The notes: generated from the sequence alone by a model not told the origin. Shown: positions 26,365 to 35,697, counted from the first letter of the stretch. The stretch is DNA of 64,000 nucleotides from an uncultured Holophagaceae bacterium (GCA_903884655.1 CAISFO010000018.1:62001-126000); one strand, 5' to 3'. Numbers and translations: made by a program.

Positions 26365-27645
26365 ATGGACCTGGCACCTAAACACCGGCAGCCCTTCCAC
26401 CTCCCAGGTCCCTGGCCCGGCTGTGCGCGTGGTCTCGTCGAAGGCGGAGCCGCCTGGCTTCATTCCGGAGAGACCGGGGAAGATCTGTTGATCTGGCCGG
26501 GTCCGGCCCTGATATCCACCTGGGATGGTCGGACCTGGGTCAATCTAATCGCCGGGCTGCCCCTGCCAGGCACTCCCTGGGAAGCCCTGGCATCCACCGT
26601 GAGCGGCGGAATTGTCCCCTGGGTTGGCGCCGCCTCCTTCGAACTGGCTTGTGACGAGGCCAGCCTCCCGCGACAATGCCTGGCCCCAGGGAGGCTCGGA
26701 CAGCACTGGATGGCCGTGAGGGAAGCCCTGCGGGTCCAGGACGGAATCGCCGAACTCTGGTCCTGGACCGAGTCACCAGTCGATTCGGCCGCTTGGGTAG
26801 TCCGGTTGTTGGCCGCGCACCCTCCTCTTGGACCGGCCTTGACCTTGCAGGCCGCCTGGGATGAAGGCCAACATCGGGCGGCGGTGGAACGAATCCAGAC
26901 CTGCATCCTGGATGGGGAATTCTACGTGGCCAACCTATGCATGCCCTTCGAGGGGTCCCTGGAGACGGACCTGTTGGATCTGGCCCAGGCAGCCTTCCAC
27001 CGGGCCCAGCCGCCCTTCGGGGCCCTGCTGGACCTCGGCGGCTTCCGGCTGCTGTCCCTCAGCATGGAGCGGCTGCTGTCCAGACGGGGCCAACGGCTGT
27101 GCTCCCAGCCGATCAAGGGCAGCGCGCCATCGACAGGGGATCCGGAGTTGGACCGGCGCAGGGGTGAGACGCTCCTGGCCGATCCGAAGGAACGGGCGGA
27201 GCACACCATGATCCTCGACCTGGTGCGCAATGACCTGGGCCGGGTGGCCCGGACAGGCACCGTCGAAGTGGTCCAGTCCATGGCCCTCGAAGCCTACCCC
27301 ACGGTCCTGCAACTGGTCAGCACGGTGCAAGCTGAAGCCCGGCCAGGGCTGGGATTGGCGGACCTGCTCCGGTCCGTGCTGCCCGGTGGCAGCGTGACCG
27401 GAGCCCCCAAGCACGCGGTCTGCAGACACCTGGCCCAGGCCGAGGTGGGCCCGCGAGGTTTCTACTGCGGCGCCATGGGCTGGCTCGCGCCGAATGGGAA
27501 CCTGGACCTCGCCCTGCCCATCCGGACTGCCCAGCTCCAGGGCGACCGCCTCACCTACTGGACGGGAGGCGGCATCACTCGATTGAGTGACCCCAGCCGC
27601 GAATGGGCAGAGCTGCACCTCAAGACCAGAGCCATCCTGGGCTGA
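26365..27645 (+). CDS. pabB: Aminodeoxychorismate synthase component I
   Basis: The 426-residue chorismate-binding enzyme forms 4-amino-4-deoxychorismate for folate synthesis. The nucleophilic lysine motif PIKGS (K251) separates PabB from TrpE, which has PIAGT. Other family motifs are ERAEHTMILDLVRNDLGRV, YPTVLQLVSTV, GGSVTGAPK and RGFYCGAMG. The N-terminal third is short and poorly conserved. No pabA or pabC is adjacent; the glutaminase subunit must lie elsewhere. The window also carries folP (40578), two steps downstream in the same pathway. The ATG lacks a good Shine-Dalgarno. Confidence 0.9.
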   Translation: MDLAPKHRQPFHLPGPWPGCARGLVEGGAAWLHSGETGEDLLIWPGPALISTWDGRTWVNLIAGLPLPGTPWEALASTVSGGIVPWVGAASFELACDEASLPRQCLAPGRLGQHWMAVREALRVQDGIAELWSWTESPVDSAAWVVRLLAAHPPLGPALTLQAAWDEGQHRAAVERIQTCILDGEFYVANLCMPFEGSLETDLLDLAQAAFHRAQPPFGALLDLGGFRLLSLSMERLLSRRGQRLCSQPIKGSAPSTGDPELDRRRGETLLADPKERAEHTMILDLVRNDLGRVARTGTVEVVQSMALEAYPTVLQLVSTVQAEARPGLGLADLLRSVLPGGSVTGAPKHAVCRHLAQAEVGPRGFYCGAMGWLAPNGNLDLALPIRTAQLQGDRLTYWTGGGITRLSDPSREWAELHLKTRAILG

Positions 27646-27653
27646 TGGGTTGA

Positions 27654-28160
27654 TCAGGCCGCGCTGGCCCGTTTCAGCAGCTGTTCGAACTGCTCGAAGA
27701 GGTGGGCTCTCGGCCCCTTGGGTTGGCGCTTCAGCACCATGCCCGCCTGCTCCGGCGTGCGCCCACCCTTGGTCTGGTTGCAGTGCAGGCAGCAGCCCAC
27801 CAGGTTCTGCCAGGTGGTGGAGCCGCCCTGGCAGAGTGGCACCACATGATCCACGGTGGTGGCCTTCTTCTGGCAGCCTTCGTACTGGCAGAGGTAGTGA
27901 TCCCGGCGCAGGACGCGGCGCTCCAGCCGTCCCAGCAGCAGCTTGGAGTCGCTGCAGGCCTGGACATGGGGGAAGATGATCAGCTCCAGACGTCCCGCCA
28001 GATCTCGGTGCCGCTCGAAGGTGGCTGGGTTGAGCACATGGGCCCGGCCGGACACGACCGCACACAGGGCACGGCGACGGCTCACCTCCTGCATGGGAAC
28101 GTAATTCCGGTCCACAGCGATCACTTCGCCAATCCCGTGCCGTTCCCTTCCCTTCAGCAT
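27654..28160 (-). CDS. HNH endonuclease family protein
   Basis: The protein has 168 residues. A C-terminal HNH domain (about 85-140) has paired Cys sites CQYEGC and CCLHCN for structural zinc and the core TVDHVVPLCQGGSTTWQNLV, with the first catalytic His in DHV. The N-terminal VIAVDRNYVPMQEVSRRRAL block is typical of the chromosomal, stand-alone HNH family found in many phyla, whose role is unsettled (nuclease or repair). The true start could be the GTG at residue 13, which aligns better with the family. It is convergent with pabB, with an 8-nt gap. Confidence 0.87.
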   Translation of the reverse strand: MLKGRERHGIGEVIAVDRNYVPMQEVSRRRALCAVVSGRAHVLNPATFERHRDLAGRLELIIFPHVQACSDSKLLLGRLERRVLRRDHYLCQYEGCQKKATTVDHVVPLCQGGSTTWQNLVGCCLHCNQTKGGRTPEQAGMVLKRQPKGPRAHLFEQFEQLLKRASAA

Positions 28161-28177
28161 CCAACCCCCGGGGTTGG
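28161..28177 (-). promoter_or_regulatory. Hairpin overlapping the HNH gene ribosome-binding region
   Basis: A perfect 8-bp inverted repeat with a 1-nt centre (CCAACCCC-C-GGGGTTGG) ends directly at the annotated HNH ATG. If transcribed it would hide the initiation site. It may instead mean that translation starts at the downstream GTG. Confidence 0.3.
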
Positions 28178-28215
28178 CCCGAATCCTAAGGCATTCTCGC
28201 GGATTGTGAAGTGAA

Positions 28216-29487
28216 TTATTCCTCGAGGTACGGGCCCGGGAAGGCCGGGGCCGCCTCCTCCGCTGAAACAGTTTCCACCCCGGCGAGCCGCTTCTCCATG
28301 AGTTCCTTCCGCTTGGAGACCTCCCCCAGCTTGGAACTGGCCTCGTCGAGCTTTTTCTGGACGACGGCCAGGGATTCCCCGAACTTCCCGAATTCGGCCT
28401 TCACATGACCCAGCAGCTTCCAGACCTCCCCGCTCTGCTTGGTGATGGCCAAGGTTTTGAACCCGACCTGCAGGCTGTTGAGGAAGGCGGTCAGGGTGGT
28501 CGGCCCCACGAAGGTCACCTTGCACTCGCGCTGGAGACGATCCAGCAGGCCTGGTCGCCGCAGAGCCTCCGCGTAGAGACCCTCGAAGGGCAGGAAGAGC
28601 AGGGCGAAATCCGTGCTGTAGGGCGGCGCGATGTACTTGTCGCGGATGTCCCGAGCCTGGGAGAGCAGGCGGGCTTCCAGCGCCTTGCCAGCGACCTCCA
28701 CGGCCGCGGCATCGCCGATTTCATAGGCTTCCATGAGCCGCTGGTAGTCCTCCAGCGGGAACTTGGCATCGATGGGCAGCCACACGGTGCCTCCCTCATC
28801 GGGGCCCGGCAGCTTCACCGCGTATTCCACCACTTCCGGTGAGCGGGGCCTTACCTTCACGTTGGCGGCGTACTGCCCCGCTGACAGGAACTGCTCCAGC
28901 AGCGCGCCCAGTTGAGCCTCGCCCAGCACACCACGGGTCTTCACATTGGTCAGGGCGCGTTTCAGGCCCCCCACATCCTGGGCGAGGGACTGCATCTCCC
29001 CCAGGCCCTTCTGGACCTGTTCGAGGCGCTGGGCCACGAGGCTGAAGCTCTCCCCGAGCCGCTTCTCCAGGGTCTCGTGCAGCTTCTCGTCCACCGTGTG
29101 CCGCATCTGCTCGAGGCGTTCTTCATTGGATTTCTGGATGGCTTCCAAGCGCTTCTCCACCTGCTGCTGGACCTGGGCCAGCTGGAGCGACTGCTCCGCC
29201 CGGGCGGCCCTCAGGGCCTCCTGGGTGGTGGTGGCCAGCACGCGGAAGCCGTCGGCGAATTTTTCGGCCTGGGCGAGCCTGATCTCGCTGAGCTCAGCCT
29301 TCAGGGGCTGGAGCTGGGCAACCAGGGCCTGCTGGGATTCGACCCGGTCCCGGGAGGCCAGGTCCTCGAGGTTGCGCCGCAGGGCCTCGAAGGGCGCCGG
29401 ATCCACCGGGGTCCTTCGCAGGCTGGCCCAGACCGCAAGCGCGGCAAGCAGGCAGGTGAGGATCGAAAGGATCAGGACGGGGCTCAT
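28216..29487 (-). CDS. rmuC: DNA recombination protein RmuC
   Basis: The protein has 423 residues. An N-terminal membrane helix (VLILSILTCLLAALAVWASL) is followed by a long coiled coil (about 40-190). The RmuC nuclease-like domain (about 195-365) has IDAKFPLEDYQRL, IAPPYSTDFALLFLPFEGLYAEAL and the GPTTLTAFLNSLQVGF signature. A second coiled coil lies at the C terminus. RmuC limits DNA inversions and is thought to act as a nuclease. The ATG at 29487 is preferred over a longer frame because tsaE ends 7 nt upstream. Confidence 0.94.
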   Translation of the reverse strand: MSPVLILSILTCLLAALAVWASLRRTPVDPAPFEALRRNLEDLASRDRVESQQALVAQLQPLKAELSEIRLAQAEKFADGFRVLATTTQEALRAARAEQSLQLAQVQQQVEKRLEAIQKSNEERLEQMRHTVDEKLHETLEKRLGESFSLVAQRLEQVQKGLGEMQSLAQDVGGLKRALTNVKTRGVLGEAQLGALLEQFLSAGQYAANVKVRPRSPEVVEYAVKLPGPDEGGTVWLPIDAKFPLEDYQRLMEAYEIGDAAAVEVAGKALEARLLSQARDIRDKYIAPPYSTDFALLFLPFEGLYAEALRRPGLLDRLQRECKVTFVGPTTLTAFLNSLQVGFKTLAITKQSGEVWKLLGHVKAEFGKFGESLAVVQKKLDEASSKLGEVSKRKELMEKRLAGVETVSAEEAAPAFPGPYLEE

Positions 29488-29494
29488 GGTTCCA

Positions 29495-29929
29495 TCATGG
29501 GGCGGCGGGCTGGTCAGGCAGTGTCCAATCTGCCTGGCGGCCTTCGTCTGCGGGTGCGATCCGGAGGCGCGCCACCCAGGCCGTGGGCCAGGGGCCATCG
29601 GCGCCCGCCCACTCCACGACCAGGCGGTCAGTGGCGGTGATGGCTTCCTCCAGACCCAGGGACCAGGCACCAGTGGGCCCGGAGCGGAAGAGGTCCAGAT
29701 GGAACAACCTTCCAGCTGGATGGTCGTAGCGGTGCAGCACCGCGTAGGTGGGGGAGGCCACGTCATCGGGATCGCCGCCGAGGCCCCGGAGGAAACCGCG
29801 GGTCCAGGTGGTCTTGCCCGCGCCCAGCTCCCCATTCAGCAGCCAGGTGCCTCCAGCGGGGGTGAGGCGGGCCAGGGCTGCGCCCAGGGCCTCGGTGGCC
29901 TCCTCGTCGGGCAGGAGGACCTCAGGCAC
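29495..29929 (-). CDS. tsaE: tRNA threonylcarbamoyladenosine biosynthesis ATPase TsaE
   Basis: The protein has 144 residues, the usual YjeE/TsaE size. Walker A is GELGAGKTT (33-41), and SPTYAVLHRY and LFHLDLFR are family signatures. With TsaB/TsaD it makes the t6A37 modification of ANN-decoding tRNAs. The GTG at 29929 lies inside the end of nnr (8-nt overlap), which fits the common nnr-tsaE pairing. Longer in-frame N termini would run through nnr. Confidence 0.91.
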   Translation of the reverse strand: MPEVLLPDEEATEALGAALARLTPAGGTWLLNGELGAGKTTWTRGFLRGLGGDPDDVASPTYAVLHRYDHPAGRLFHLDLFRSGPTGAWSLGLEEAITATDRLVVEWAGADGPWPTAWVARLRIAPADEGRQADWTLPDQPAAP

Positions 29930-31316
29930 GCAGCAGTTCCGGCAGCAGCGATGCCAGGTCTCTCGGGAGCAAGCCGGCACCCGGAAGACGGTCTGCGGCG
30001 GCGCCATGGAACCAGGCCGCCGTCGCGGCCGCCTCGCGCATGGGCATGCCCTGGGCGCGGAACCCGGCCACCATCCCCGCGAGCAGATCCCCGCAGCCGC
30101 CCGTGGCCATGCCTGGATTCCCGGTGGGGTTGACCCAGAGTTCATCCGTGGCGCCGCCGGCGATGACGCTCTGGGCCCCCTTGAGGAGCAGGACACCGGG
30201 ACACCCCCTGGAAACCTGCCGGGCCTGGGCCAGCCGCTCGTCCATCAGCAGGGGCCTGGGCAGCTTGAACAGCCGTGCGAACTCGCCGGGATGGGGTGTG
30301 ATGGCCGTTCCCGGCCGGGCCATCCAGCGCTTCCCCTCCCCGGCCTTGAGGGCGGAGGCATCCACGACCATGGGGCCATCCCACGGGGGTACCTGGGCGA
30401 TGCCGCCGGGACCCACCAACAGCACGTCCATCTCCTGGGGCAGAGCTCCCCCCCAGGGCCGCACCATGGCTTCGGGGACCTGGGACGCCACTTCGGCACG
30501 CACATCGGCGTCGGTAAACACCGTGACCAGTCCGACCCCCACCCGCAGGGCGCCCAGGGCCGCGAGGACGGCGGCTCCGCTCATGCCGAGGCTGCCCGCC
30601 CGGATCACCACGTGCCCGAAGGTACCCTTGTGCGAGTTCCAATCCCTTGGCGGAAGGACTGGGCGCTCCAGCAACTGCAGCTCTGCCCTGGGTGTCTGGT
30701 CCAGGGGAATGGGAATGACGGTGATCTCGCCGCAGAGCTCCCGGGCAGGGAGCAGGCCATGGCAGACCTTGCGGGCGCCGAAGCAGGCCGTGCGGGCGGC
30801 CCGCACCGCCAGGCCGGGAATCTCGGCGGTACTGGGATCCAGGCCCGAGGGCAGGTCCAGGGCCAGGACCGGCAGCCCGCTGGCATTCAGGGCCTTCACC
30901 CAGTTGGCCGCAGAACCCTCCAGGGGCCGCGTCGTACCCAGACCAAACAGCCCATCCACGACCCAGCCGCGCCAGGTCCGCATGAGCTCTGTGGGTTCCG
31001 CAGAAATCTGGATCTCGCCCCCGAGACCATGCCAGAGCTGGGACTGGAGGGCGGCATCTCCGCGCCATTCGATCTGGGAGGAGGAGGACCAGACGGTGAC
31101 CTCGCGTCCCTGGAGGCGGGCCAGCCGGGCCAGGGCGAGGGCATCCCCACCATTGTTCCCTGGCCCAGCCAACACCTGGAGCGGCTCTCCCGCAGGGAGC
31201 AGCGCCAGGGCCCCGAGGGCCGCATGTTCCTGCAGGATCAGCGAGGACACACCCCAGCCCTCGATGGCCTGGCGCTCCGCGGCCCGCATTTCGTCGGCAG
31301 TGAGGAGAGGAATCAT
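29922..31316 (-). CDS. nnr: Bifunctional NAD(P)H-hydrate epimerase/dehydratase
   Basis: The 464-residue protein repairs damaged NADHX and NADPHX. The N-terminal YjeF epimerase domain (about 1-210) has GPGNNGGD at 51-58 and DLPSGLDP. The C-terminal ADP-dependent dehydratase domain (about 220-464) has the KGTFGHV loop, ITPHPGEFARL and NPGMATGGCGDLLAG. Both halves appear complete. It is coupled to tsaE downstream and lies 9 nt after purN. Confidence 0.95.
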   Translation of the reverse strand: MIPLLTADEMRAAERQAIEGWGVSSLILQEHAALGALALLPAGEPLQVLAGPGNNGGDALALARLARLQGREVTVWSSSSQIEWRGDAALQSQLWHGLGGEIQISAEPTELMRTWRGWVVDGLFGLGTTRPLEGSAANWVKALNASGLPVLALDLPSGLDPSTAEIPGLAVRAARTACFGARKVCHGLLPARELCGEITVIPIPLDQTPRAELQLLERPVLPPRDWNSHKGTFGHVVIRAGSLGMSGAAVLAALGALRVGVGLVTVFTDADVRAEVASQVPEAMVRPWGGALPQEMDVLLVGPGGIAQVPPWDGPMVVDASALKAGEGKRWMARPGTAITPHPGEFARLFKLPRPLLMDERLAQARQVSRGCPGVLLLKGAQSVIAGGATDELWVNPTGNPGMATGGCGDLLAGMVAGFRAQGMPMREAAATAAWFHGAAADRLPGAGLLPRDLASLLPELLRA

Positions 31317-31325
31317 GCGAACAGT

Positions 31326-31907
31326 CTAGGCCTGTTCCGCCAGGTATGCCGAGAGCGCCTTCGGGAACAATTCCATCTCGGCCCCGTAGACCCGCTTCTG
31401 CAGGTCCTCCGGCGTGTCCCCGGGAAGGACGGGCACTCGCAGCTGCTGGAGGATGCGTCCATGGTCGTACTCGCCATCGACCAGGTGCACAGTGGCGCCG
31501 GATTCCGGCTCGCCGGCCTCCAGCACGGCGCGGTGGACATGCATTCCGTACATGCCTGGCCCGCCGTACTGGGGCAGGAGGCCGGGGTGGATGTTGAGGA
31601 TGCGTCCTTCCCAGCGCGGCGGAACGGTGAGCTTCTTGAGCCAGCCGCACAGGCAGATCACGTCGGCCCCCGCCGTCTCCGCGGCCCGGTAGCAGGCTTC
31701 AGAATAGGCCTCGTCCGATTCGAAGTCCTTCCGGATCAGGATGGCCGTGGGCAGTCCTTCCGCTTCGAGGCGGGCGGTGCCTAGAGCCTTGCCGCTGGAG
31801 GCCAGACCCAGCACGGGCAGGGCCTGGACGCGGCCCTCGCGGCACGCCCTGAGGAGGTTCAGGGCATTGCCGCCGGTGCCGGAGATGAAGAAAGCGAGAC
31901 GCTTCAC
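31326..31907 (-). CDS. purN: Phosphoribosylglycinamide formyltransferase
   Basis: The 193-residue protein transfers formyl from 10-formyl-THF to GAR in purine synthesis. It has [11 protein letters not shown] near the N terminus and the catalytic block [14 protein letters not shown] with Asn and His. The [17 protein letters not shown] block holds the catalytic aspartate. The GTG at 31907 overlaps the pta stop (GTGA). A longer reading with a basic N terminus is disfavoured because it would lie inside pta. Confidence 0.92.
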   Translation of the reverse strand: MKRLAFFISGTGGNALNLLRACREGRVQALPVLGLASSGKALGTARLEAEGLPTAILIRKDFESDEAYSEACYRAAETAGADVICLCGWLKKLTVPPRWEGRILNIHPGLLPQYGGPGMYGMHVHRAVLEAGEPESGATVHLVDGEYDHGRILQQLRVPVLPGDTPEDLQKRVYGAEMELFPKALSAYLAEQA

Positions 31908-32908
31908 TGCAGGGCGGTGAGCACGGCCACGTCCGCAATGTCCTGGGCGCTGCAACCGCGACTCAGGTCGTTGGCGGGCCTGGCGAGACCCTGGAGGAAG
32001 GGCCCGATGGCGGCGCAGCCGCCCATGCGCTCGGCGATCTTGTACGAGATGTTGCCGGCGTCGAGGTTGGGGAAGACCAGGACGTTGGCCCTGCCCGCCA
32101 CGGAGGATCCTGGAGCCTTCTTCTGGCCCACGGAGGGCACCAGGGAGGCATCGGCCTGCAGTTCGCCGTCCACCGCCAGTTCTGGGGCCCGCTCCTTGAT
32201 GATCGCCAGGGCGGCACGGACCTTGTCCACGCAGGGATGCTCGGCGGAGCCTCGAGTGGAGAAGCTGAGCAGGGCCACGCGGGGCTCCACGCCCATGACG
32301 CTCTTGGCGTTGGCGGCGGCGGCCAGGGCGATGTCCGCCAGCTGTTCGGGAGTGGGATCGGGCACCACGGCGCAGTCCGAGAAGATCACAGCGCCCTGCT
32401 CACCGAAGGAGGCATCCGGATGGATCATCAGGAAGAAGCTGGAGACAGTCTTGATGCCCTTGGCTGCGCCAATGGCCTGGAGGCAGGCCCGCACGGTCTC
32501 AGAGGTGGTATTGAGGGCGCCTGCCACCATGCCGTCGCAATGCCCCGCCTGCACGAGCATGGAGCCGAACCAGAGGGGGTTGTGCACGGCCTCGAGGGCC
32601 TGGGCCTCGGTGATGCCCTTGGCCTTGCGCCGCTCGTAGTAGCCACCGGCCAGTTCCTGGAGCAGCGGGCTGGTGGCGGGGTCCACCAGGGCGGCGCCCC
32701 TCAGGCCGAGGCCGAGGCGCGCTGCGCGCTTCGCCATTTCCGCGGGATCGCCCAGGAGGGTGAGGCCGCAAAGGCCCTGGTCGATGAGGAGCTGGGCGGC
32801 CTGCAGGGTTCGATCCTCGCGTCCTTCGGGCAGCACGATGTGCTTCTGCAGTTCCTTGGCGCGGGCGCGGAAGCGCTCCATCCAATGGGCATGGTTGGCA
32901 TGAGTCAT
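31904..32908 (-). CDS. pta: Phosphate acetyltransferase
   Basis: The 334-residue catalytic-domain-only Pta interconverts acetyl-CoA and acetyl phosphate. Family blocks include [60 protein letters not shown] and [25 protein letters not shown] lies just upstream of the ATG. No ackA is adjacent. It overlaps the small gene upstream as ATGA and purN downstream as GTGA. Confidence 0.94.
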   Translation of the reverse strand: MTHANHAHWMERFRARAKELQKHIVLPEGREDRTLQAAQLLIDQGLCGLTLLGDPAEMAKRAARLGLGLRGAALVDPATSPLLQELAGGYYERRKAKGITEAQALEAVHNPLWFGSMLVQAGHCDGMVAGALNTTSETVRACLQAIGAAKGIKTVSSFFLMIHPDASFGEQGAVIFSDCAVVPDPTPEQLADIALAAAANAKSVMGVEPRVALLSFSTRGSAEHPCVDKVRAALAIIKERAPELAVDGELQADASLVPSVGQKKAPGSSVAGRANVLVFPNLDAGNISYKIAERMGGCAAIGPFLQGLARPANDLSRGCSAQDIADVAVLTALQ

Positions 32909-33267
32909 GGTTTCCTCCGCTTCGGGGAAAGGATGTAGGGGGATGGCGGTGGCGCCAGGAACGACTGGGGGTCCTGGCCAGTGCGGACCAGAAACACCTC
33001 GGCCAGGCTGGGGGCGCCGGAGCTGGGTTCATCGAGGTACATGGCTTCCACCCGGTGCATGGGGAGGAAGCGCGTGCCCAGGGCCACTTGATCAACCTGG
33101 TCCGTGCGGACGAGGGTGAGCACCTCCTCCCAGGGTGTGAGATCCAGGCCGCGGAGAGCGATGCCAGCCGCGTCCAGACCAAGGAGTCGGCCCCAGATGC
33201 GCTCGCGGGGCGCCTGGAGCACCAGCACCACGAGATCGCCTGTCTGGAAGGGCATGGTCAAGGGCAT
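32905..33267 (-). CDS. Conserved-looking small protein of unknown function
   Basis: The 120-residue protein has a beta-rich N-terminal half ([33 protein letters not shown]) resembling a small SH3- or Sm-like barrel. Its C terminus is Pro/Ser-rich with a basic end (SPKRRKP). No catalytic motif is seen. It is translationally coupled to pta (ATGA). GAGG lies about 10 nt before the ATG at 33267. The family is not recognised. Confidence 0.72.
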   Translation of the reverse strand: MPLTMPFQTGDLVVLVLQAPRERIWGRLLGLDAAGIALRGLDLTPWEEVLTLVRTDQVDQVALGTRFLPMHRVEAMYLDEPSSGAPSLAEVFLVRTGQDPQSFLAPPPSPYILSPKRRKP

Positions 33268-33508
33268 TTAATGAATACCTCACGGTAATCTTACACCAGG
33301 GCGCCTTCGGCGTTAAGACATCCTTCGTTCCAGCCTTCCATGGCCCGCGGTGCGGATGAACCCAGGCCTCGCTTCCCCTTCAATCTCGAATTCATCCAGC
33401 TTACCGCGCCTGGCCATTCGCTCATCCCAATCCAGGGGGTACCCCTGCCCGACGCTACCATCCGCCAGAGACCTGGCCTGGGAGTAGACTGGTAGCAGGA
33501 GTACCCCC
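33268..33508. other. Intergenic region, divergent promoters
   Basis: The 241-bp gap lies between divergent genes. It contains no convincing RNA gene or repeat. A 65-codon minus frame (33510-33313) with a hydrophobic N terminus is open, but it lacks a good ribosome site and overlaps the small gene's start. Confidence 0.4.
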
Positions 33509-33694
33509 ATGACCAAGCCACTCGTCCCCGCCGACCTCCTGAAGTCCGTTCAGGCTGCGGACAAGCCGGCCGTGGCCGCTTCCACGGCCAAGCCCAAGGC
33601 GAATGGCGGGCCCAAGCCCGCCGTCAGGGCTTCTACCAAGCCCCAGGGCAAGAGCGGCGTGACCCACACCCGCATGAGCAACCGGGGTAAATAG
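33509..33694 (+). CDS. Small basic Lys/Ala/Pro-rich protein
   Basis: The 61-residue protein is hydrophilic and low-complexity, with repeated Ala-Lys-Pro elements (AKPKANGGPKPAV, STKPQGKSG) and a basic tail MSNRGK. It resembles the disordered tails of HU- or ribosome-associated proteins, but no family is recognised. AGGAG lies 8 nt before the ATG, which supports translation. Its TAG stop is formed by the TA target site and the first base of the MITE-like element. Excision would restore TA followed by G, so the stop survives either way. Confidence 0.6.
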   Translation: MTKPLVPADLLKSVQAADKPAVAASTAKPKANGGPKPAVRASTKPQGKSGVTHTRMSNRGK

Positions 33695-33852
33695 AGTTCA
33701 TAACAAAACCCCACAGCGCCGCGCGAGGGGCGCCGGGCGCTCCGCGGCGTCAGGTCCCTTGCACAACGAACCACGTTGCCCTGCGGGCCCTTCCTTGCGG
33801 TGCATCCCGGCTGGCTTCATCGCGGCATTGTCGGGTTTTGTTATGAACTCTA
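33692..33852. mobile_element. MITE-like non-autonomous element with 18-bp terminal inverted repeats
   Basis: The 157-bp element (33694-33850) has perfect 18-bp terminal inverted repeats (GAGTTCATAACAAAACCC and its complement) flanked by TA on both sides, as expected for a TA target-site duplication (IS630/Tc1-like or some IS5-group elements). The interior has no open frame for a transposase and is GC-rich with nested stems, for example CGCCGCG...CGCGGCG near 33716-33748. It sits exactly between the small basic gene and the 3' end of the MgtC/DUF4010 gene. As RNA it would fold into one long hairpin and could end transcription from both sides. No second copy was seen in the window. Confidence 0.72.
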
Positions 33853-33854
33853 GG

Positions 33855-35162
33855 TCAGACCTGCGCCCAGGCCACCAGGAGGGCTGCCACCAGCGAGGCG
33901 CCCAGCATGCCTGCGAGCCGCTGGCCGAAGGCCCGCCCCCCAGCAAGCCAGGCCAATCCAGCCTTGGTGCAGGTGTTGGCTGCCACCGCCAGGATGATGG
34001 CCAGGGTTGCGGTGGCCGTGGGCAGTCCCACTGCATGGACCTGGCTGCTCACCGCGAGGGCGATGGGGTCCACATCGGCCAGGCCCGATAGTCCGGCCGT
34101 AATCAGCAGGCCCTTTTCGCCAAACCAGGCCCGAGCGGCCGCGGAGGCCAGAAGGATGGTCGCCAGGGCCAGACCCCAGGCCACTGCCCGCTTGAGGTGG
34201 AAGGGATTCCTCACTTCGATTTCCTCACTCTGGATGGGGGCGGTTCCAGCACGGCTCATCCAGCCACTGGCACCAAGCAGGACACTGGCCATGGTAGCCA
34301 TGGGCCAGATCAAGGACCGGGCCAACACGGTCCCACCCACCACCCCAGCCAGCAGGACCACGCGGCAGCCCATGATGGCGCAGGCCAGCATCACCGCCAC
34401 CTGCCCGGATTCGCAGGAAGAGGCATCCTCCCTGGCCCGGCGGGACATGGTGAGCGTCACCACGGTGGAGCTCACCAGTCCACCCAGCAGGCCCGTCAGC
34501 AGTGCGCCCCGGTGGGGTCCCAGCACCCGATTCAGCGCGTAGCCCAGGAAATCCACCGCGGCTATGAGGGCCACCATCCACCCCACCTTGCGGGGGGACA
34601 GCACGCCCCAGGGGTCCAGGGTTTTCGCGGGCAGCAGGGGCAGCAGGATCGCGAACACGATGAGCAACTGCATGGCAGCCGTCAGATCCTCGCGATGGAG
34701 CTTCGGAATCCACGCCCGGATCCAGGGTTTCGACAAAAGCAGCAGGGTGACAATGACCGCCAGGGCCACCGCGAGGAGCGCGTCCCGGGTGAGCAGCATG
34801 CCCAGCAGGGGCGCGGCCAGGGCGGCGACCTCCGTTGTGAGGCCCCGGTCCCCGGCGCTGGTCTGGAAGTAGAAAAGGCCAATCATCAGCGTCGAGAAGG
34901 CCAGCACGGCGATGGGCATGGCCTGGCCATCGCCCCCCACCTTCACCGAGATCCAGCCCAGCAGCGTCAATAGTGCGAAGGTGCGGGCGCCCAGACTGCC
35001 TCGAGTCCCTTCCACTTGATCGGCAAGCCGCCTCCGCTGGGTCTCCTCCTGCCCCTCCAGGCTGCGCTCGAAGCCGCTGCGCTCCCGTTCGAGACCCATC
35101 ATCAACCCCAGGGCCACCGCGATGGCCGCTTCCTTCAGAGTGGCAAGGTCCAGGGTCAGCAT
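33855..35162 (-). CDS. MgtC/SapB-DUF4010 family membrane protein
   Basis: The 435-residue protein has about a dozen hydrophobic helices. An N-terminal MgtC/SapB-like part contains ALGLMMGLERER and GTRGSLGARTFALLTLLG. A C-terminal DUF4010 part contains LTGLLGGLVSSTVVTLTMSRRA and GLSGLADVDPIALAV. A Mg-homeostasis or transport role is suggested only by the family name. GGGAGG precedes the ATG at 35162. Confidence 0.88.
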   Translation of the reverse strand: MLTLDLATLKEAAIAVALGLMMGLERERSGFERSLEGQEETQRRRLADQVEGTRGSLGARTFALLTLLGWISVKVGGDGQAMPIAVLAFSTLMIGLFYFQTSAGDRGLTTEVAALAAPLLGMLLTRDALLAVALAVIVTLLLLSKPWIRAWIPKLHREDLTAAMQLLIVFAILLPLLPAKTLDPWGVLSPRKVGWMVALIAAVDFLGYALNRVLGPHRGALLTGLLGGLVSSTVVTLTMSRRAREDASSCESGQVAVMLACAIMGCRVVLLAGVVGGTVLARSLIWPMATMASVLLGASGWMSRAGTAPIQSEEIEVRNPFHLKRAVAWGLALATILLASAAARAWFGEKGLLITAGLSGLADVDPIALAVSSQVHAVGLPTATATLAIILAVAANTCTKAGLAWLAGGRAFGQRLAGMLGASLVAALLVAWAQV

Positions 35163-35174
35163 GGAAGTACCTCC

Positions 35175-35636
35175 CTAGTCAGCCAGATTCCAGATTTGGA
35201 TATGGCTGACGCGCTTCAGAACTTCCGCGACCAGGTCCGGAGCGGGTGTGCCGAAGCTCCGAATCCGGCCGTCTCCTGCCCCCGGCAGGTGCGCCACGTG
35301 GATCGAGGCGCCACCCGGGAAATCCGGATGGCGCGTCAAGGGCCGGGCAAGTGAGGGCAGATCCAGCGCTTCGAGCCATCCATCGGGTAGTGGCCTGGTG
35401 CGGGCTCCGGCAACCAGGGCCCCCACTTCCCGGGCCTGGAGGAGAACCAGATGCCAGGCCTCAGCCTTCCGGCCGCGCCAGGCAAGGAACGGAGGCAGAT
35501 CAGCGAACCCAATACCCCCTTTCCGAAGTTCAGGCCAGCTCCGCAGCGTGGCGATGCCCGCTTCGTCGGCGGCATCCATGGCGAGGCGCGCCAAATCGGG
35601 CGAGGCCGGGGGAATCCAGGGTTCCACGGTGATCAC
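35175..35636 (-). CDS. Protein of unknown function, start uncertain
   Basis: This frame of about 153 residues uses a GTG start at 35636 (alternative GTG at 35627). The amino-acid mix looks natural, with blocks such as GIGFADLPPFLAWRGRKAEAWHLVLLQ and a His/Gly-rich middle, but no family is recognised. It ends 12 nt before the MgtC/DUF4010 start, on the same strand, and is divergent from bshC. The opposite strand is open too but is Arg/Ser/Pro-rich, typical of an antisense artefact. Confidence 0.5.
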   Translation of the reverse strand: MITVEPWIPPASPDLARLAMDAADEAGIATLRSWPELRKGGIGFADLPPFLAWRGRKAEAWHLVLLQAREVGALVAGARTRPLPDGWLEALDLPSLARPLTRHPDFPGGASIHVAHLPGAGDGRIRSFGTPAPDLVAEVLKRVSHIQIWNLAD

Positions 35637-35697
35637 CCGATGAGCATGGCAGATCGGGTAGGCTGGGGCCCATGGGAACGACGGCTCAGCCAGGAAC

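Noticed and set aside
33313..33510. A 65-codon minus-strand frame (MGVLLLPVYSQ start) in the gap before the small basic gene
   Set aside because: It has a hydrophobic start and a natural-looking composition but no good ribosome site, weaker codon bias than its neighbours, and overlaps the better-supported plus gene's start. It remains possible.
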